7,578 nt of DNA from an uncultured Eubacteriales bacterium. Its GTDB lineage: Bacteria; Bacillota; Clostridia; Christensenellales; CAG-138. The DNA lies in assembly GCA_900542615.1 (NCBI GenBank), contig UQOG01000098.1, positions 1 to 7,578 on the forward strand. Direction: 5' to 3'. Positions 5,527-7,578 of the stretch are shown here, piece by piece. The translations under genes and the position numbers were made by a program. Position 1 is the first letter of the stretch. Every line of letters begins with the position of its first letter. The notes beneath the pieces are model-generated. The model was not told the origin of the DNA. It did not search any database and saw only the letters and a list, made by a program, of their open reading frames with translations.

Positions 5527-7494
5527 ATGACAGCCCAGTCCCGCGCCATCACCGCCATTCGTATGCTGGCGGCAGACTCTGTGCAAAAAGCCAACAGCGG
5601 CCATCCCGGTATGCCCATCGGCTCCGCGCCCATGGCCTATGCCATCTGGAAGCAAATGAAACATAACCCCAAGGATCCTGCTTGGCAGGCGAGGGACCGG
5701 TTCGTTCTGAGCGCGGGCCACGCCTCTATGCTGGAATACGCCCTGCTCCACCTGTTTGGCTATCCCCTTGGCATAGAGGATCTTAAGGCCTTCCGGCAGT
5801 GGGGCAGCAAGACCCCCGGCCATCCGGAATACGGCCATACCGTCGGCGTGGAAGCTACCTCCGGCCCCCTGGGCCAGGGCATCGCCATGGCGGTGGGCAT
5901 GGCCATGGCGGAAAGCCATCTGGCTGCCATCTTCAACCGGGAAGGCTATCCGGTGGTAGATAACTATACCTACGTGCTCATGGGGGACGGCTGCATGATG
6001 GAAGGCGTCCAGGCGGAAGCCGCCGCCCTGGCAGGGGTGATGCAGCTCCATAAGCTGATCGTCCTCTATGATAGCAACCGGATCACCATCGAAGGCAGTA
6101 CGGATATCGCCCTCACCGAGGATGTGCAAAAGCGTTACGAAGCCTACGGCTGGGACGTGCAGCAGGTGGCCGACGGCGAGGACGTGGCAGCCATTGAGGC
6201 GGCCATCGCCAAGGCCAAAACCACCAGCACCCCTTCCTTGATCATCGTCCATACCAACATTGCCCACGGGACCCCCAAGGAGGGCAAGGCTTCCGCCCAT
6301 GGCGAACCCCTGGGCGCGGAAAACATTGCCGCCATGCGGGAATTCTATCACTGGGAGGCTGCGCCCTTTGAGATCCCTCAGGATGTGCGGGAGCACTTTG
6401 CGGCCATGCTGCCCGGCTTTGAAAAGCAGGAGGCGGACTACAACGCCATGTTCCAGGCCTACCAGGCCGCCTATCCCGAGCTGTATGCCCAGTGGCAGGC
6501 CTATCACAGCAAGGAGCTGCCCGAGGCCCTGCTCCAGGACGACAGCCTGTTTGCAGCGGACAAGCCCACCGCCACCCGGGCCTCCAGCGGAACCGTCCTC
6601 AACAAGCTGAACCAGTATCTTCCCAACCTGTTTGGCGGCAGCGCAGACCTGGCTCCCTCCAATAAGACCGAGCTCAAGGGAGAAGCCTTCTACGCCCCTG
6701 GGGACCGCACAGGCAAAAACATCCACTTTGGCATCCGGGAATTTGCCATGGCGGCTGCCTGCAACGGCATAGCCCTCTACGGCGGCTTAAGGCCCTATTG
6801 CGCCACCTTCATGGTGTTTGCCGACTACCTCAAGCCCGCCCTGCGCCTCTCCGCCCTGATGAAGCTGCCGGTGATCTACGTGCTGACCCACGACAGCATC
6901 GGCGTTGGCGAGGACGGCCCCACCCATCAGCCCATCGAGCATTTGGCCGCCCTGCGGGCCACCCCGGACACCTTGGTTTTCCGGCCTGCGGACACCAAGG
7001 AAACCGCGGCCTGCTACATCGCCGCCCTGCGTCATGGCCTGCCTGCGGTAATGGCCCTGACCCGGCAGAACCTGCCCCAATACGCGGAAACCAGCCGGGA
7101 TGTGGAGCGGGGCGCCTATGTCCTGCGGGATACGGTCAACGGCCTGCCGGACGTAATCCTGATGGCCTCCGGCTCCGAGGTGCAGTGCATCATGGAAGCC
7201 GCCGACGCCCTGGAGAAGGAAGATATCTCTGTGCGGGTGGTATCCGTACCCTGCATGGATCTGTTCGAGCAGCAGGATGCGGAATACCAGGAGTCCGTCC
7301 TGCCCCGCGCCGTCACCGCCCGGGTGGCTGTGGAGGCTGCCAGCAGCTTCGGCTGGCATAAATACACCGGCTTGGACGGCAAGGTAATCGCCATCGATCA
7401 CTTCGGCGCCTCCGCTCCCGCCGGCACCCTGTTCCAGGAATTCGGCATCAACACCCAGGCCGTCATCGACGCAGCTCGGTCTTTGGTGAAATAA
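5527..7494 (+). CDS. tkt: Transketolase
   Basis: Transketolase uses thiamine diphosphate and Mg2+ to move two-carbon ketol units between sugar phosphates in the non-oxidative pentose phosphate pathway, linking ribose-5-phosphate and erythrose-4-phosphate to glycolysis. The 655-residue product is full length and single-chain, unlike the split two-gene form found in many Clostridia. The N-terminal PP domain shows SGHPG (His26), SAGHAS (His65), GPLGQG (113-118), GDG (153-155) and DSN (182-184, cofactor metal site) and His247. The Pyr domain has the catalytic Glu405 in FGIREFAM and THDSIGVGEDGPTHQP (454-469). The C-terminal domain includes SGSEV (548-552) and DHFGASAPAG (624-633). AGGAGG (5513-5518) lies eight bases before the ATG. 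It appears to be a one-gene unit with its own promoter and terminator. Nothing in it looks broken. Confidence 0.97.
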   Translation: MTAQSRAITAIRMLAADSVQKANSGHPGMPIGSAPMAYAIWKQMKHNPKDPAWQARDRFVLSAGHASMLEYALLHLFGYPLGIEDLKAFRQWGSKTPGHPEYGHTVGVEATSGPLGQGIAMAVGMAMAESHLAAIFNREGYPVVDNYTYVLMGDGCMMEGVQAEAAALAGVMQLHKLIVLYDSNRITIEGSTDIALTEDVQKRYEAYGWDVQQVADGEDVAAIEAAIAKAKTTSTPSLIIVHTNIAHGTPKEGKASAHGEPLGAENIAAMREFYHWEAAPFEIPQDVREHFAAMLPGFEKQEADYNAMFQAYQAAYPELYAQWQAYHSKELPEALLQDDSLFAADKPTATRASSGTVLNKLNQYLPNLFGGSADLAPSNKTELKGEAFYAPGDRTGKNIHFGIREFAMAAACNGIALYGGLRPYCATFMVFADYLKPALRLSALMKLPVIYVLTHDSIGVGEDGPTHQPIEHLAALRATPDTLVFRPADTKETAACYIAALRHGLPAVMALTRQNLPQYAETSRDVERGAYVLRDTVNGLPDVILMASGSEVQCIMEAADALEKEDISVRVVSVPCMDLFEQQDAEYQESVLPRAVTARVAVEAASSFGWHKYTGLDGKVIAIDHFGASAPAGTLFQEFGINTQAVIDAARSLVK

Positions 7495-7504
7495 GGGCCT
7501 TACG

Positions 7505-7545
7505 GCCACGAAAAAAAGCCGCTTACAGCGGCTTTTTTTCGTGGC
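7505..7545. terminator. Large symmetrical terminator after tkt
   Basis: A perfect 18-bp stem (7505-7522 with 7528-7545) closes a TTACA loop and starts ten bases after the tkt stop. The inner GCCGC/GCGGC helix is followed by seven T residues on the plus strand and mirrored by seven A residues on the other side. It should therefore terminate tkt and could also stop a convergent gene from the right. Confidence 0.92.
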
Positions 7546-7578
7546 ATGCCAGGCGCTTCCCGGGGCGCCCGGGGGGGC

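Noticed and set aside
5521..6726. 401-codon open frame on the minus strand opposite tkt
   Set aside because: It lies entirely antisense to a clear transketolase, has the glycine/histidine-rich composition of a codon-bias shadow, and has no recognisable domain.

Overview
The window is a G+C-rich chromosomal segment that reads as ordinary core metabolism of a Gram-positive bacterium. I think a high-G+C member of the Clostridia/Bacillota is most likely. The reasons are strong AGGAGG-type ribosome sites, sigma-A-like promoters, a lysine riboswitch, a Bacillus LysC/YkuQ-like gene set, and intrinsic terminators with perfect stems. No mobile element, CRISPR array, rRNA or tRNA was seen. The species cannot be named from the sequence.

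Left part (about 1-3974, minus strand): a lysine/diaminopimelate operon transcribed right to left. Its order is promoter (3977-4006), lysine riboswitch aptamer (3809-3974), terminator-like hairpin (3725-3750), lysC (2458-3684), dapA (1518-2402), dapB (799-1521), dapH (101-802), then a strong terminator (55-85). dapA-dapB and dapB-dapH overlap by four bases (ATGA), so they are probably translationally coupled. Together these enzymes phosphorylate aspartate, condense aspartate semialdehyde with pyruvate, reduce the product to tetrahydrodipicolinate, and N-acetylate it. Use of DapH indicates the acetyl variant of the diaminopimelate pathway. The semialdehyde dehydrogenase, the aminotransferase, the epimerase and the decarboxylase are not in the window.

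Middle (about 4061-5268, plus strand): a divergently transcribed M20-family amidohydrolase with its own good promoter and a leader that can fold into a long hairpin. Its position beside the riboswitch-controlled operon makes N-acetyl-diaminopimelate deacetylase, the step two after DapH, an attractive but unproven assignment.

Right part (about 5416-7545, plus strand): a single full-length transketolase gene with its own extended -10 promoter, a palindrome in its leader and a large symmetrical terminator.

The most informative non-coding element is the lysine riboswitch, whose P1, P4, P5 and junction sequences are recognisable but whose P2 arm departs from the usual form. Other points worth attention are a likely internal translation start in lysC that would give a separate regulatory subunit, a possible internal promoter ahead of dapA, and inverted repeats in the leaders of the amidohydrolase and tkt genes. 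I found no evidence for a wholly new system.
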